Shown: positions 1 to 9,598, counted from the first letter of the stretch. The stretch is 64,000 nt of DNA from Pseudomonas fluorescens (GCF_001307155.1 NZ_CP012830.1:1667501-1731500); one strand, 5' to 3'. Notes: generated from the sequence alone by a model not told the origin. Numbers and translations are program-made.

Positions 1-4
1 GGTT

Positions 5-1939
5 ATGAGTAAAGCGGATGCCTTCACCCAGGCAGGGAAAACAGCGGTGCTGCAGAACATCCAGGGCACCTTGCAGTTCCTTCAGCGTTTCCCGCCGTTC
101 AACCAGATGGAACACGCGCACCTGGCCTACCTGGTCGAACAATGCCAACTGCGCTTCTACGGCCCGGGCGAGAGCATCATCAAGCCTGCGGACGGACCGG
201 TTGAGCATTTTTACATCGTCAAACAGGGCCGGGTGGTCGGCGAACGTCCGCACACGGCCAAGGGTGGCACCGAAACTACCTTCGAGATCACCACCGGCGA
301 GTGTTTCCCCCTCGCCGCACTGCTGGGCGAGCGTGCAACCCGCACCGAGCACCTGGCCGCCGAAGACACCTTTTGCCTACAGCTGAACAAGCAGGCCTTC
401 ATCAAGCTGTTCGCCCTTTCCAGCACGTTTCGCGACTTTGCCCTACGCGGCGTCAGCAGCCTGCTGGATCAGGTCAATCAGCAGGTCCAGCAAAAAGCCG
501 TGGAAACCCTCGGCACCCAGTACTCGCTCAATACCCGCCTCGGCGAATTGGCCATGCGCCATCCCGTGACTTGTAGCCCTGCGACCCCACTGCGTGAAGC
601 CGTGACCCTGATGCACGAGCAGCAGGTCGGCAGCATCGTGGTGGTCGATGAGCAGAAAGCCCCGCTGGGAATTTTCACCCTGCGCGACTTGCGTCAGGTG
701 GTCGCCGATGGCACCAGTGACTTCAATCAGCCCATCGACCGGCACATGATCCACGCGCCATTCTTCCTGACGCCGGACCACAGCGCGTTCGATGCGGCCA
801 TTGCCATGACCGAGCGGCACATCGCTCACGTCTGCCTGGTCAAGGACCAACGGTTGTGCGGTGTAGTCTCGGAACGCGACCTGTTTTCCCTGCAACGCGT
901 CGATCTGGTGCATTTGGCACGCACCATTCGCAGCGCGCCACGGGTGGAAAACCTGGTGGCGATGCGCGGCGAAATCGGCCAACTGGTCGAGCGCATGCTC
1001 GCCCACGGCGCGTCCTCGACCCAAATCACCCACATCATCACCTTGCTCAACGATCACACCGTGTGCCGGGTCATCGAGCTCACGCTGGCCGATAAAGGCG
1101 ACCCCGGCATACCGTTCAGCTGGCTGTGCTTCGGCAGCGAAGGTCGCCGCGAGCAGACACTGCACACCGATCAGGACAACGGCATTCTCTTCGAAGCGCG
1201 CGATGCGGTGCAGGCGGCCGAGATTCGCAGCAAGCTGTTGCCGATCGCCCAGCAGATCAATCAGAGCCTGGCGCTCTGCGGCTTTACGCTGTGCAAGGGC
1301 AATATCATGGCTGGCAACCCGCAGCTGTGTTTGTCCCGTGCCGAATGGGCGCGGCGTTTCGCGGCGTTTATCCGCGAAGCAACGCCCGAGAATTTGCTCG
1401 GGTCGAGCATTTACTTCGACCTTCGGGTGGTCTGGGGCGATGAGCAAGGCTGCGAGCAATTGCGCCGCGCGATTCTCGATCAGGTGGCAGACAATCGGCT
1501 GTTCCAGCGCATGCTGGCCATGAACGCCCTGCGCCAACGGCCGCCTGTCGGGCGTTTCCGCGAGTTTGTGCTAGAGAAAAAGAACGGTGAAAAAGCCACT
1601 CTCGACCTGAAAGTCCAAGGGCTGACTCCGTTTGTCGACGGTGCTCGGCTATTGGCGCTGGCCCATGGCATCGGGGCCAACAATACCCTCGAGCGCTTTC
1701 GTCAACTGGTGGCCAAAGAAGTCATCGACCCGCTGGACGGTGCGGCCTATGAAGAGGCCTATCACTTCATCCAGCAAACCCGCATGCAGCAGCATCAGCG
1801 ACAGACCCGTGAGAACCTGCCCTATTCCAATCGGGTCGATCCCGACAGCTTGAATCATCTGGACCGGCGAATCCTGCGTGAGTCCCTGCGCCAGGCCCAA
1901 CGCCTGCAAAGCAGCCTGGCCCTGCGGTATCAGCTATGA
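5..1939 (+). CDS. cNMP-binding/CBS/DUF294 putative nucleotidyltransferase
   Basis: A 644-residue cytosolic protein with four recognisable parts: a cyclic-nucleotide-binding-like domain (about 30-150), two CBS repeats (about 180-305), a DUF294 nucleotidyltransferase core, and a C-terminal helical DUF294 domain. The core shows the Pol-beta-type signature G377-S378 followed by D389-x-D391, so the metal-binding aspartates are present. The family is thought to regulate by uridylyl- or adenylyl-transfer, but its substrate is not established. It overlaps the next exonuclease gene by 4 bp (ATGA), so the two are probably co-translated. From general knowledge of Pseudomonas this pair usually sits beside the acetate permease actP, which would lie just outside the window. 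The start lies only 4 bases from the window edge, so its ribosome binding site cannot be checked. Confidence 0.85.
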   Translation: MSKADAFTQAGKTAVLQNIQGTLQFLQRFPPFNQMEHAHLAYLVEQCQLRFYGPGESIIKPADGPVEHFYIVKQGRVVGERPHTAKGGTETTFEITTGECFPLAALLGERATRTEHLAAEDTFCLQLNKQAFIKLFALSSTFRDFALRGVSSLLDQVNQQVQQKAVETLGTQYSLNTRLGELAMRHPVTCSPATPLREAVTLMHEQQVGSIVVVDEQKAPLGIFTLRDLRQVVADGTSDFNQPIDRHMIHAPFFLTPDHSAFDAAIAMTERHIAHVCLVKDQRLCGVVSERDLFSLQRVDLVHLARTIRSAPRVENLVAMRGEIGQLVERMLAHGASSTQITHIITLLNDHTVCRVIELTLADKGDPGIPFSWLCFGSEGRREQTLHTDQDNGILFEARDAVQAAEIRSKLLPIAQQINQSLALCGFTLCKGNIMAGNPQLCLSRAEWARRFAAFIREATPENLLGSSIYFDLRVVWGDEQGCEQLRRAILDQVADNRLFQRMLAMNALRQRPPVGRFREFVLEKKNGEKATLDLKVQGLTPFVDGARLLALAHGIGANNTLERFRQLVAKEVIDPLDGAAYEEAYHFIQQTRMQQHQRQTRENLPYSNRVDPDSLNHLDRRILRESLRQAQRLQSSLALRYQL

Positions 1940-2643
1940 AGCTGTTTTCCTGGCTACGCCCCGCCGGGCCGACATTGACCGCTGCGCAGCAACAGCGCCT
2001 GGACCAACTGCCAAGCGCCCCGACGCTGGGCGAATGCAGCCTGCGCGAGCAACGCTGGGTGGTGGTCGATCTGGAAACCACCGGGCTGAACCTGAACAAG
2101 GACGTGGTGCTGTCGATCGGTGCCGTGGTGATCGAAGACGGCGCGATCGATTTCAGTCAGCAGTTCGAGCGAACCTTACAGCGCAACGGCCACAAACTCG
2201 GGCCTAGCGTGTTACTTCATGGCCTGGGCCCAAGCGCGATTGCCGCTGGCAGCGATCCGCGGGACGCGTTGCTGGATTTCTTGGAGTTTGTCGGTGACAG
2301 TCCGTTGCTGGCGTTTCATGCACCGTTCGACCAGCACATGCTCGGTCGCGCCTTGAAGGACAGCCTGGGTTATCGCTTGCAGCATCCTTTCCTTGATGTG
2401 GCCGACATGGCACCACTGCTGTGCCCACAGGCAAACATCCGCGAAGCCGGGCTGGACGACTGGATCAAGTGGTTCAAGCTGCAAGTCTTCGAGCGCCATA
2501 ACGCCAGCGCCGACGCCATGGCCACGGCTGAGTTAGTGTTGATCCTGTTCAACCGCGCGCGAATGCAGCAGATTCACAGCCCACTGAATCTGCAACAGCG
2601 GTTAAGCCAGTGGAAACGCCGGCAGCAAAGCCATTCCTTCTAG
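1936..2643 (+). CDS. DnaQ-like 3'-5' exonuclease
   Basis: A 235-residue DEDDh-type exonuclease related to the proofreading subunit of DNA polymerase III. The Exo I motif DLETTG gives the first D and E. The aspartate in HAPFDQHML fits Exo II, and H and D in RHNASADAMATAEL fit Exo III. The protein lacks any polymerase or UvrC-like partner domain, so it is a stand-alone exonuclease, not DnaQ itself. It is translationally coupled to the upstream DUF294 protein through an ATGA overlap. Whether it acts on DNA, RNA or signalling nucleotides cannot be told from the sequence. Confidence 0.85.
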   Translation: MKLFSWLRPAGPTLTAAQQQRLDQLPSAPTLGECSLREQRWVVVDLETTGLNLNKDVVLSIGAVVIEDGAIDFSQQFERTLQRNGHKLGPSVLLHGLGPSAIAAGSDPRDALLDFLEFVGDSPLLAFHAPFDQHMLGRALKDSLGYRLQHPFLDVADMAPLLCPQANIREAGLDDWIKWFKLQVFERHNASADAMATAELVLILFNRARMQQIHSPLNLQQRLSQWKRRQQSHSF

Positions 2644-2667
2644 GTGTTCAGCGCCTGTTCTGACGTC

Positions 2668-2732
2668 ATCGCGGGCAAGCCTTGCTCCTACAGACAACAC
2701 GCGAATCTGTAGGAGCAAGGCTTGCCCGCGAT
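2668..2732. repeat. REP-type inverted repeat, class B
   Basis: Two inverted arms (ATCGCGGGCAAGCCTTGCTC and its complement) flank a short spacer between the exonuclease and the glutathione S-transferase gene. The same arm sequence recurs near 13,818, 25,896, 42,495 and 59,624. Confidence 0.8.
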
Positions 2733-2831
2733 AGCGAGCTTGTCAGCACCACTAAACCCTCGCCAGCCGCGCCGGAACTTACTAGGCTAGATCTCTGCCC
2801 CATGCTCCCTGAATACAGCCGAGGAATGTCC

Positions 2832-3461
2832 ATGTCCGCCCCCAGCATGACCTTGTTCCACAACCCTGCTTCGCCTTACGTGCGCAAAGTGATGGTGCTG
2901 CTGCATGAAACCGGTCAACTGGACCGCGTGGCGCTGCAGCACAGCCAACTGACCCCGGTCAGCCCCGACGCGGCGTTGAACCAGGACAACCCGCTGGGCA
3001 AGATCCCGGCGCTGCGCCTGGACGACGGTAACGTGTTATACGACAGCCGGGTGATCCTCGAATACCTCGATCAGCAACATGTCGGTAATCCGCTGATCCC
3101 TCGTGAAGGCACGGCGCGCTGGCGGCGCCTGACCCTGGCCGCACTGGCCGACGGGATCATGGACGCCGCGGTGCTGATCCGTTATGAACTCGCCCTGCGC
3201 GCCCCGGAGAAACACTGGGACCAGTGGCTCGACGCCCAGCGCGACAAGATCCGCCGGGCCTTGGCGGTGCTGGAAGCCGACGCCATCGCCGAGCTGACCA
3301 GCCATTTCGACGTCGCGGCCATCAGCGTTGCCTGCGCCCTTGGATATCTGGATTTGCGTCATCCGGACCTGGAGTGGCGCAAGAGCAATCCACAACTCAG
3401 CGCCTGGTATGCCGAAGTAAGTCAGCGGCCGTCGATGCTGGCAACCGTGCCGAAGGTTTAG
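2832..3461 (+). CDS. Glutathione S-transferase family protein
   Basis: A 209-residue cytosolic GST. The N-terminal thioredoxin-like half contains the NPASPYVRKV segment, which usually supplies the catalytic and glutathione-contacting residues, and the conserved cis-Pro and SNAIL-type region (GKIPAL, YDSRVILEYL). The C-terminal half is helical. An open frame extends upstream to 2682 but runs through the REP element. The start at 2832 was chosen because GAGGA lies 6 bases upstream; the ATG at 2826 has no usable spacing. It is monocistronic, followed by the convergent creD. The substrate is unknown. Confidence 0.87.
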   Translation: MSAPSMTLFHNPASPYVRKVMVLLHETGQLDRVALQHSQLTPVSPDAALNQDNPLGKIPALRLDDGNVLYDSRVILEYLDQQHVGNPLIPREGTARWRRLTLAALADGIMDAAVLIRYELALRAPEKHWDQWLDAQRDKIRRALAVLEADAIAELTSHFDVAAISVACALGYLDLRHPDLEWRKSNPQLSAWYAEVSQRPSMLATVPKV

Positions 3462-3589
3462 CAGCACCGGCTGATCTGAGGGAGCAGGGCTTGCCGATGA
3501 GGACATCACCCTGCTCCAGCGTAAACAACCCGGCAATCTGCATCGCCAACCATTCACCCTGCAACTGATCCTCGCGCAACCCCAGCGAC

Positions 3590-4951
3590 CTACTCATACA
3601 CCACCTCTGGCTTGGCGATCCTGCCCTGACCAATCCCGTACCAGTCGAGTTTACGGGTCAGCACCATAAACACGCCCAGCAAGCCGAACAACAGCAGCGA
3701 GCCCATCAACAGCGCGTAATCCTCGGCACTCAACAAGCCGTAAAGCAAACCGTAGAGCGCCGCCAATCCCGCCGAAAAACTCAACCCGTGGCGCGCACTG
3801 CGCAGCACATGGCAAACATAAAAACCGATCAACAACACGCAGGCAGCGGCCGACAGCAGATACGCCAGGGCAAAGCCGATGTGCTCGGAGAGTGACAACA
3901 ACAGCAGGTAGAAGAACGCCAGCGCCACGCCCACCAAAGCGTATTGAACCGGGTGCACCGCGAGGCTTTTCAGCACTTCGAAGAGAAAGAACCCGGCAAA
4001 GGTCAACACGATAAACAGCAGCGCGTATTTGATCGCCCGATCGCTTTTGAGGTACTGATCCACCGGGTCGATGAAGCTGACGCCGAAACTGCGGCTTTTG
4101 AACTCTTCACAGCTGGAATGGGACAAGCAGCTATTGAGTGCCTCTTCCAGATTGGTGGAAAAGAACGAGGCCTGCCAATTGGCGCTGAAACCTTCAGCAC
4201 TTATCTCACGCTGGGCCGGCAGGTAGTTGCCGATAAAGCTTGGATGCGGCCAGTTGGCTTTCAAACTGACTTTGCTGGTTTTACCTACCGGGGTGATCTG
4301 CAACTGACCAGTGCCTTGCAGACGCAGGTCAAAACCGAAGGCCAGTTCTGTGGCTTTGTTCGCATCCAGCACCGGCAGACTGGCGTGCACGCCCTCGCCC
4401 AGCCAGTCCACTTGCGTACCCGGAACAAAGTCCAGGCGTTGGTCATCGAGTTCAAGCTTCAAGGCGTTTTCGATACCACGAATATCGCTGATGCCCACGG
4501 CCAGGAACGGCTGGTCAAACTGGTAGTCGGAAAAGTCCTCCTTGATGCCCAAGTACTCCGGGATAGAAAAGTGCCCGCTGATCCGGTTATCCGCGTGAAA
4601 CAGCCGCGCCTCGTAAATGCCACGGGCGCGCAGTTCGGTTTGAACCTGACCATCGAGTTCGAAACGTTCAGGAAGGAAATACAGTCGCCCGCGTTCCTGA
4701 GTCGTTTCCTGATAACGCTCGCTGGTTTTTTCGTTGGTTTTCCAGGTCCTGACCACCTTGCGATACGGCACCACCATCAGCGGCCCGCTCAATTGCTGGC
4801 TGTAGCTGGAACTACGGGCGATGTCCTCAAGGACACCGTTGCGCAGTTGCTGGCGGTCAAAAATCACCCCGCCGATCATCAGCAACGGGATCATCAACAG
4901 CACAATCAGAAGGGCAATTGCCCTAAGTTTTATGGCCAAGCTGCGGTTCAT
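3590..4951 (-). CDS. creD: Inner-membrane protein CreD
   Basis: A 453-residue integral membrane protein. One N-terminal hydrophobic helix (about 8-30) is followed by a large periplasmic domain (about 40-300) and a block of C-terminal helices (about 305-440), the usual CreD layout. CreD belongs to the CreBC regulon and is linked to envelope integrity and beta-lactam response in Pseudomonas; its biochemical activity is unknown. It lies downstream of creC on the same strand, separated by about 115 bp containing a hairpin, so it likely has its own promoter. I did not find a clear cre-tag (TTCAC-N6-TTCAC) in that gap. Confidence 0.92.
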   Translation of the reverse strand: MNRSLAIKLRAIALLIVLLMIPLLMIGGVIFDRQQLRNGVLEDIARSSSYSQQLSGPLMVVPYRKVVRTWKTNEKTSERYQETTQERGRLYFLPERFELDGQVQTELRARGIYEARLFHADNRISGHFSIPEYLGIKEDFSDYQFDQPFLAVGISDIRGIENALKLELDDQRLDFVPGTQVDWLGEGVHASLPVLDANKATELAFGFDLRLQGTGQLQITPVGKTSKVSLKANWPHPSFIGNYLPAQREISAEGFSANWQASFFSTNLEEALNSCLSHSSCEEFKSRSFGVSFIDPVDQYLKSDRAIKYALLFIVLTFAGFFLFEVLKSLAVHPVQYALVGVALAFFYLLLLSLSEHIGFALAYLLSAAACVLLIGFYVCHVLRSARHGLSFSAGLAALYGLLYGLLSAEDYALLMGSLLLFGLLGVFMVLTRKLDWYGIGQGRIAKPEVVYE

Positions 4952-5037
4952 GGGTCTCTCCCCGTTCGAATGAGGGAGAGTCTGGAAGATGGCTGTGAGG
5001 GTTTTATGGGGGAAATGTGGAGAGTGTGTGGAGAAGC

Positions 5038-5062
5038 AAAAGATCGCAGGCTGCGATCTTTT
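5038..5062. terminator. Hairpin between creC and creD
   Basis: A perfect 11-bp stem (AAAAGATCGCA with its complement) and a 3-base loop sit just past the creC stop. Flanking A and T runs allow it to act in both directions. The AAAGATCGCAG core is also a common Pseudomonas intergenic repeat, so it may be a REP fragment doing double duty. Confidence 0.6.
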
Positions 5063-5065
5063 AGC

Positions 5066-6487
5066 TTATGAAGGCAATCGCAGCGTCACCTCGACGCCAC
5101 CCGGCACATTGCAGACATGCAACTCACCCCCATGCAACTTGACTACTTCTTCAACGAAGTTAAGCCCAAGGCCGGTACTTTTACGTCCACTGTCCGGGCG
5201 TGGCAGTGAATAGAAGCGCTCGCTCAAACGCCCCAGGGCGTAATCCGGAATCGGTTCGGCCTGATTGAACAGTTTGAATTCGACCTGCTCGGCATGCCGT
5301 TCGGCGGTGAAGCGCAAGACGCCGTGGGACGGGGAGAAATCCAGAGCGTTCTCCAACAGATTGCCCAGTGCCTGACGCAGCAAGAACGGCTCGCCCAGCA
5401 CATCCAGATCGGTTGAAATCTGCTTTTCGATCTTCAACTGCTTGCGCTCGATACGCGCATGCTGACCGCTGAGCAACTCATCGACCAATGCCGCCACCGG
5501 CACCGGCACACGCTCTTCCAGCCCTTGGCGCTGTTCGACCTGCGCCAGGTTCAGCAAGCGCTCGATCAACTGCTGCATCCGCGCACTTTCGCTGTCGATA
5601 TTGCGGACAAAGCGCTGTTGTTGTGTCACCGGCATCTCGCCTTGCAGCAACTCGGCGGCACCGCGAATCGCCGCCAACGGACTCTTCAACTCATGGGTCA
5701 GGGTGTGCACATAACGTTCGACGTAAGCCTTGCCTTCCAGTTGCGTGCGCATGCGCTCCACCGCCGTGGCCAGTTGCTCCAGCTCTGCGCCGCGATAGTG
5801 CGGCAGCTCGGCCCGTCGACCTTCGCTGACCGCCTGGGCGTAAGCGGTCAACTGCCGTAATGCGACACTCAGCCACCAGGACAACGCCGCACCGAACAAC
5901 AAGCCGAGGCCGATCAACCCGGCGCCGTACCAAAGCAATCGACGTTCGGTGCGGTCGACGTAAGGCTGCAATGAGCTGTTGGGCTTGGCCACGGTGACCA
6001 CGCCGATAATCTGCCCGTTATCGCGGATCGGCGCGCCAACGTGCATCACCGAAGAAGTGGCATCGTCAGCGATGCTGCGGGTCGAACGTGCGCCGTATTC
6101 GCCGCGCAAGGTCAGGTACACATCGTTCCAGCGCGAATAGTCCTGGCCCACTGCTACGCCGCTGGAGTCCAGCACCACGATGCCCTTGGCATCCGTGACG
6201 TAGATACGGTGGTTGACCGAATTTTTTGGCAAACCCCAGATTGTCGCCGCCGGCTGCCGCTCGCCGTAAGCCTTGAGCAACTCGGGCCAGCGATTCTGGT
6301 TGAGGGTGCCAGCCTTGAAGTCATCGCGCAGGATTTCGGCCATCAGATTGGCGGTGTCCACCAGCGTTTCTTCGGTGGACTGTCGAACGCCTGGGCGGAT
6401 TTCCTCCATCACCGTGTTGAGCACGAAGTAACCGGTCAGGCCGATGAACAGTACATAGACCAGGAAGATCCGGATTCCCAACGGCAT
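5066..6487 (-). CDS. creC: Two-component sensor histidine kinase CreC
   Basis: A 473-residue membrane sensor kinase. It has an N-terminal membrane helix (about 5-25), a periplasmic sensor region, a second helix near 180-205, a HAMP linker, and a cytoplasmic kinase. The H-box THELKSPLAA carries the phospho-accepting histidine, and the C-terminal ATP lid reads KSTGLGLNFV. CreC phosphorylates CreB. The gene start overlaps the creB stop by one base (TGATG), which implies translational coupling. In Pseudomonas the system responds to cell-wall stress through PBP4 inhibition and drives creD. Confidence 0.92.
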   Translation of the reverse strand: MPLGIRIFLVYVLFIGLTGYFVLNTVMEEIRPGVRQSTEETLVDTANLMAEILRDDFKAGTLNQNRWPELLKAYGERQPAATIWGLPKNSVNHRIYVTDAKGIVVLDSSGVAVGQDYSRWNDVYLTLRGEYGARSTRSIADDATSSVMHVGAPIRDNGQIIGVVTVAKPNSSLQPYVDRTERRLLWYGAGLIGLGLLFGAALSWWLSVALRQLTAYAQAVSEGRRAELPHYRGAELEQLATAVERMRTQLEGKAYVERYVHTLTHELKSPLAAIRGAAELLQGEMPVTQQQRFVRNIDSESARMQQLIERLLNLAQVEQRQGLEERVPVPVAALVDELLSGQHARIERKQLKIEKQISTDLDVLGEPFLLRQALGNLLENALDFSPSHGVLRFTAERHAEQVEFKLFNQAEPIPDYALGRLSERFYSLPRPDSGRKSTGLGLNFVEEVVKLHGGELHVCNVPGGVEVTLRLPS

Positions 6488-7167
6488 CAGCTATTCCCCG
6501 GGCTGTAGCTGTAACCGAGGCCACGGTGAGTCTGGATCGGCTCCGCACTGGCAGCCACCAGACGCAACTTGGCGCGCAGGCTTTTGATGTGGCTGTCGAT
6601 GCTGCGCTCGTAACCCGCATCGGCGGCGACTCCCAGCGCATCGAGCAATTGCTCGCGACTGAAGACCCGCTCGGGTTGCTCCAGCAAACACTGCAACAGA
6701 CGAAACTCGTGGCGAGTCAGGCCCAGGGGTTGACCGCGATAGCTGATCTGCACGCGATCAATGTCGACCTGGAACACGGCGCTGGACGACTCATTCACCG
6801 CGCGCGGCGCCATGCGTTTGAGAATCGCCCGGACTCGCGCCGCGACTTCCCGAGGGCTGAATGGCTTGACGACGTAATCGTCGGCGCCGATCTCCAGCCC
6901 CACGACCCGATCGATCTCGCCGTCGCGGGCACTGAGGAACATCACCGGCACTTCGCTGAAGCGCCGCAACTGTTTACAGGTCTCGAAGCCGCTGATATCC
7001 GGCAGTCCGATATCCAGAATGATCAAGTCTGCAGGTGTCATGCGCTGATGCTCGAGCGCCGCCGCGCCGAGGCTCAACCACGTGGTGGTGAAGCCTTCGC
7101 CTTGCAAGGCAAAAATCAGCGTATCGGCAATTGCCGCTTCGTCTTCGACAATCAGGATATGAGGCAT
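6487..7167 (-). CDS. creB: Two-component response regulator CreB
   Basis: A 226-residue OmpR/PhoB-type regulator. The receiver domain has acidic residues in EDEAAI and the phospho-accepting aspartate in ILDIGLPD. The C-terminal winged-helix DNA-binding domain follows (about 130-225, LTRHEFRLL). The frame extends upstream to 7185, but the start at MPHILIVEDE fits the family, so 7167 is used. It is the first gene of the creB-creC unit, and the retropepsin-like gene lies just upstream on the same strand. Confidence 0.9.
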   Translation of the reverse strand: MPHILIVEDEAAIADTLIFALQGEGFTTTWLSLGAAALEHQRMTPADLIILDIGLPDISGFETCKQLRRFSEVPVMFLSARDGEIDRVVGLEIGADDYVVKPFSPREVAARVRAILKRMAPRAVNESSSAVFQVDIDRVQISYRGQPLGLTRHEFRLLQCLLEQPERVFSREQLLDALGVAADAGYERSIDSHIKSLRAKLRLVAASAEPIQTHRGLGYSYSPGNS

Positions 7168-7226
7168 GGCATCCAAGCCCGGCAATTAAGTGGGCGAACG
7201 GTGCCCCAAGGCTGATTCGGCGTCAA

Positions 7227-7730
7227 TCAGCAGTCAGGCTTATCCGCGACAAAGCGTCTGGCCGGGTTCACCGCAGCGCCAAACTCACGTAATGCCTTGG
7301 CACCGATCAGCAGCGGGTAATTGAAACTGCTGCGGTCGGTCAGGTTGACCTCGACCGTGCGCTTGATGCTGCCCAGGCACAGTTCCAGTTCGACGACCGG
7401 ACGCTTGGCGACGTCCGCCGTGTCTTTTTCATCTTCCTCGTCGGCGCGGCTTTTGATTTTGCTGATGCGCAAGACTTTGTGTTCGAAGACCTTGTTGCTC
7501 GCATCCTTGGTACCCAGACGGAAGCGCACCCAATCTTCGCCATCGCGGGTGAAGGTTTCGATGTCCTTGGCCGACAGGGATGCTGTCAGCGCGCCGGTGT
7601 CCATCTTGGCCTTGAGGACCTGGCCACCGATTTCCGGCAGCTTGATGTATTCGTAACGACCATAAAGGGTCGGCTCGGCGGCCATGACCGGCAGGGCCAC
7701 AAGGGCTAACAATGCGAGGATGGATTTCAC
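7227..7730 (-). CDS. Retropepsin-like protein (RimB/DUF785, ATP-dependent zinc protease family)
   Basis: A 167-residue secreted or periplasmic protein. The GTG start at 7730 gives a clean signal peptide (MKSILALLALVALPVMAAEP, first residue encoded by GTG) and has AGGGA upstream. The longer reading frame to 7862 would run into the divergent acyltransferase gene. The mature protein has the aspartic-protease motif D44-T-G-A, typical of retropepsins, and a charged acidic loop near 100. Databases call this family an ATP-dependent zinc protease, but the visible motif is that of an aspartic protease. It precedes creBC on the same strand, as in other pseudomonads. Confidence 0.8.
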   Translation of the reverse strand: MKSILALLALVALPVMAAEPTLYGRYEYIKLPEIGGQVLKAKMDTGALTASLSAKDIETFTRDGEDWVRFRLGTKDASNKVFEHKVLRISKIKSRADEEDEKDTADVAKRPVVELELCLGSIKRTVEVNLTDRSSFNYPLLIGAKALREFGAAVNPARRFVADKPDC

Positions 7731-7892
7731 GTAATGGATTCCCTGGGAGTAGGACGACGGGATTTTAGACCGCAGTTGTAATGATCGTTCGAGCATACCC
7801 AGACAAAAGTGAAACATTCGTCGCCACCCGCATTTGGCCTCTGGGCCGAAGCTGCTTATCATTGCGCGCCCAAACGCTTACAAGAGTTATTT

Positions 7893-8822
7893 ATGCGCCG
7901 CCTGCTCACCGGCTGTTTCGTCACCTTGCTGCTGTTACTCAACACCCTGGTCCTGTTCGGTCCGTTGATGGTGTTTGCCCTGCTGAAACTGATCTTACCG
8001 GGCCGCTTTCGTGATGACGCCAGCGCGGCGGTGATGTGGATCGCCGAGACCTGGGCCGAAATCGACAAGCTGATTTTCGCGCTGTGCATCCCCACACAAT
8101 GGGACATTCGCGGCGGCGAAGGCCTGCGGGCCGACACCTCTTACCTGGTGATCAGCAACCACCAGTCCTGGGTCGACATCCCGGCGCTGATCCAGACGCT
8201 CAACCGGCGCACGCCGTTCTTCAAGTTCTTCCTGAAGAAAGAGCTGATCTGGGTACCGTTTCTGGGCTTGGCCTGGTGGGCACTGGATTACCCGTTCATG
8301 AAGCGCTACAGCAAAGCTTTCCTGGCCCGGCACCCGGAACTGCACGGCAAGGACCTGGAGATCACCAAAGCCGCCTGCGAGTTGTTCAAACGCCAACCGG
8401 TGAGCGTGGTCAATTACCTGGAAGGCACTCGCTTCACACCAGCCAAACGCACCGAACAGCAATCGCCGTTCAAGCACTTACTCAAACCCAAGGCGGGCGG
8501 CGTGGCGTTTGTATTGGCGGCGTTGGGTGAACAGCTGGATGCGGTGCTCGATGTGACTGTGGTGTATCCACAGGCGAAGATTCCGGGTTTCTGGGATTTG
8601 ATCAGCGGTGCGGTGCCAAGAGTGATCATCGACATCAAGACCCGCGAGCTGGATCCGGCGTTGTGCCAGGGCGATTACGAAAACGATCCGGCGTTTCGCC
8701 AGAGCGTCCAGAACTGGGTCAACCAGCTCTGGACCGAGAAGGACTTACGCATCGACGCCTTGCGCGCCGAGCGGACTGAATCAGCCGTCGGCGCCCCAGA
8801 TCCCGCCAAGGCTATTGAGTAG
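7893..8822 (+). CDS. 1-acylglycerol-3-phosphate acyltransferase-like protein (PlsC/YihG type)
   Basis: A 309-residue membrane-associated acyltransferase. An N-terminal hydrophobic segment (about 5-35) is followed by the PlsC motif NHQSWVD (HX4D catalytic pair) and the phosphate-binding motif LEGTRF. Length and motifs match the YihG group, which transfers acyl chains to lysophospholipids. The start at 7893 (MRRLLTGCF) was preferred over the upstream ATG at 7809 because it begins at the membrane segment. Its last 42 bases overlap the convergent DUF2780 gene. Its 3' end has been duplicated downstream (see 9458-9598). Confidence 0.87.
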   Translation: MRRLLTGCFVTLLLLLNTLVLFGPLMVFALLKLILPGRFRDDASAAVMWIAETWAEIDKLIFALCIPTQWDIRGGEGLRADTSYLVISNHQSWVDIPALIQTLNRRTPFFKFFLKKELIWVPFLGLAWWALDYPFMKRYSKAFLARHPELHGKDLEITKAACELFKRQPVSVVNYLEGTRFTPAKRTEQQSPFKHLLKPKAGGVAFVLAALGEQLDAVLDVTVVYPQAKIPGFWDLISGAVPRVIIDIKTRELDPALCQGDYENDPAFRQSVQNWVNQLWTEKDLRIDALRAERTESAVGAPDPAKAIE

Positions 8823-9344
8823 CGAACCACCGACACCCTGCTGACCGAGGAATTGCAGCAGGATCGGGGTGAACTGGCCGATCATGCCGCCGTCCATGCC
8901 CAGCGCGCTGAAGGCGCTGCTCAGGTCATTGGTGTTCTTCACGTTATCCAGGTTGCCCAGGACGCTGTCCAGAGGCGACGACTTGCCGGACGAGCCACCG
9001 AGCAGTCCGCCAAGCATACCCAGACCACCGCCAGCCGACAGCATGCCCAACCCCGGCGCGTCTTTGGTCAACTGTGAATAGTCGGTCGAGCTCAGCTGGT
9101 TCTTCGCCAGACCCAGCATCGCGCTCGTGCCACCGATGGCCTGTTCCGGGGTCACGTTCAGCACACTCAGCGCGCTCAACAGGCCTGTTGCCTGCGGGGT
9201 CGATGCAGTGGCCGCCGTCTCGTCGCCGTCCTGCATGCCGGACATGACACCCGCCACATCGTTCAGGCTGAAGCCGGCAGCGAAGACCGGGCCGGTCGCC
9301 AGGGTCATGAGCGAAGCCAAAGCAAAACCGCGTAAAATCTTCAT
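8781..9344 (-). CDS. DUF2780 family secreted protein, copy 1
   Basis: A 187-residue protein with a signal peptide (MKILRGFALASLMTLATG, cleavage near AFAA-like VFAAG) and a low-complexity Gly/Ser/Leu-rich body. Its function is unknown; DUF2780 proteins are small exported proteins in gamma-proteobacteria. The start at 9344 has AGGAG upstream. It overlaps the 3' end of the acyltransferase on the other strand. It is one of two tandem paralogues created by an approximately 776-bp duplication, and differs from copy 2 mainly in the Gly-rich middle. Confidence 0.82.
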   Translation of the reverse strand: MKILRGFALASLMTLATGPVFAAGFSLNDVAGVMSGMQDGDETAATASTPQATGLLSALSVLNVTPEQAIGGTSAMLGLAKNQLSSTDYSQLTKDAPGLGMLSAGGGLGMLGGLLGGSSGKSSPLDSVLGNLDNVKNTNDLSSAFSALGMDGGMIGQFTPILLQFLGQQGVGGSLLNSLGGIWGADG

Positions 9345-9457
9345 CGAAACCAACTCCTGAACCCTGAAAGCCACCCGAATGCGGGCGGAAAACTGCTGGT
9401 TTGACCGGAACGGGTCAGGCATTGTTCCGTGGCGACGCCAGCCTTTTTCAGCACTGC

Positions 9458-9598
9458 AACGATCCGGTGTTTCGCCAGAGCGTCCAGAACCGGGTCAACC
9501 AGCTCTGGACCGAGAAGGGCTCATGCATCGACGCCTTGCGCGCCGAGCAGGTTGAATCAGCCGCCGGCGCCCCAGATCCCGCCGAGGCTGTTGAGTAG
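9458..9598 (+). pseudogene. Duplicated 3' fragment of the acyltransferase gene
   Basis: This stretch repeats the acyltransferase C-terminus in frame to its stop codon (FRQSVQN-VNQLWTEK is recognisable). There is no catalytic domain and no start. It is a by-product of the tandem duplication and also overlaps the 3' end of the second DUF2780 gene, just as in the parent copy. Confidence 0.85.

Noticed and set aside
4952..5065. cre-tag for CreB upstream of creD
   Set aside because: No TTCAC-N6-TTCAC or its complement was found in this gap; only loosely similar GTGxx repeats.
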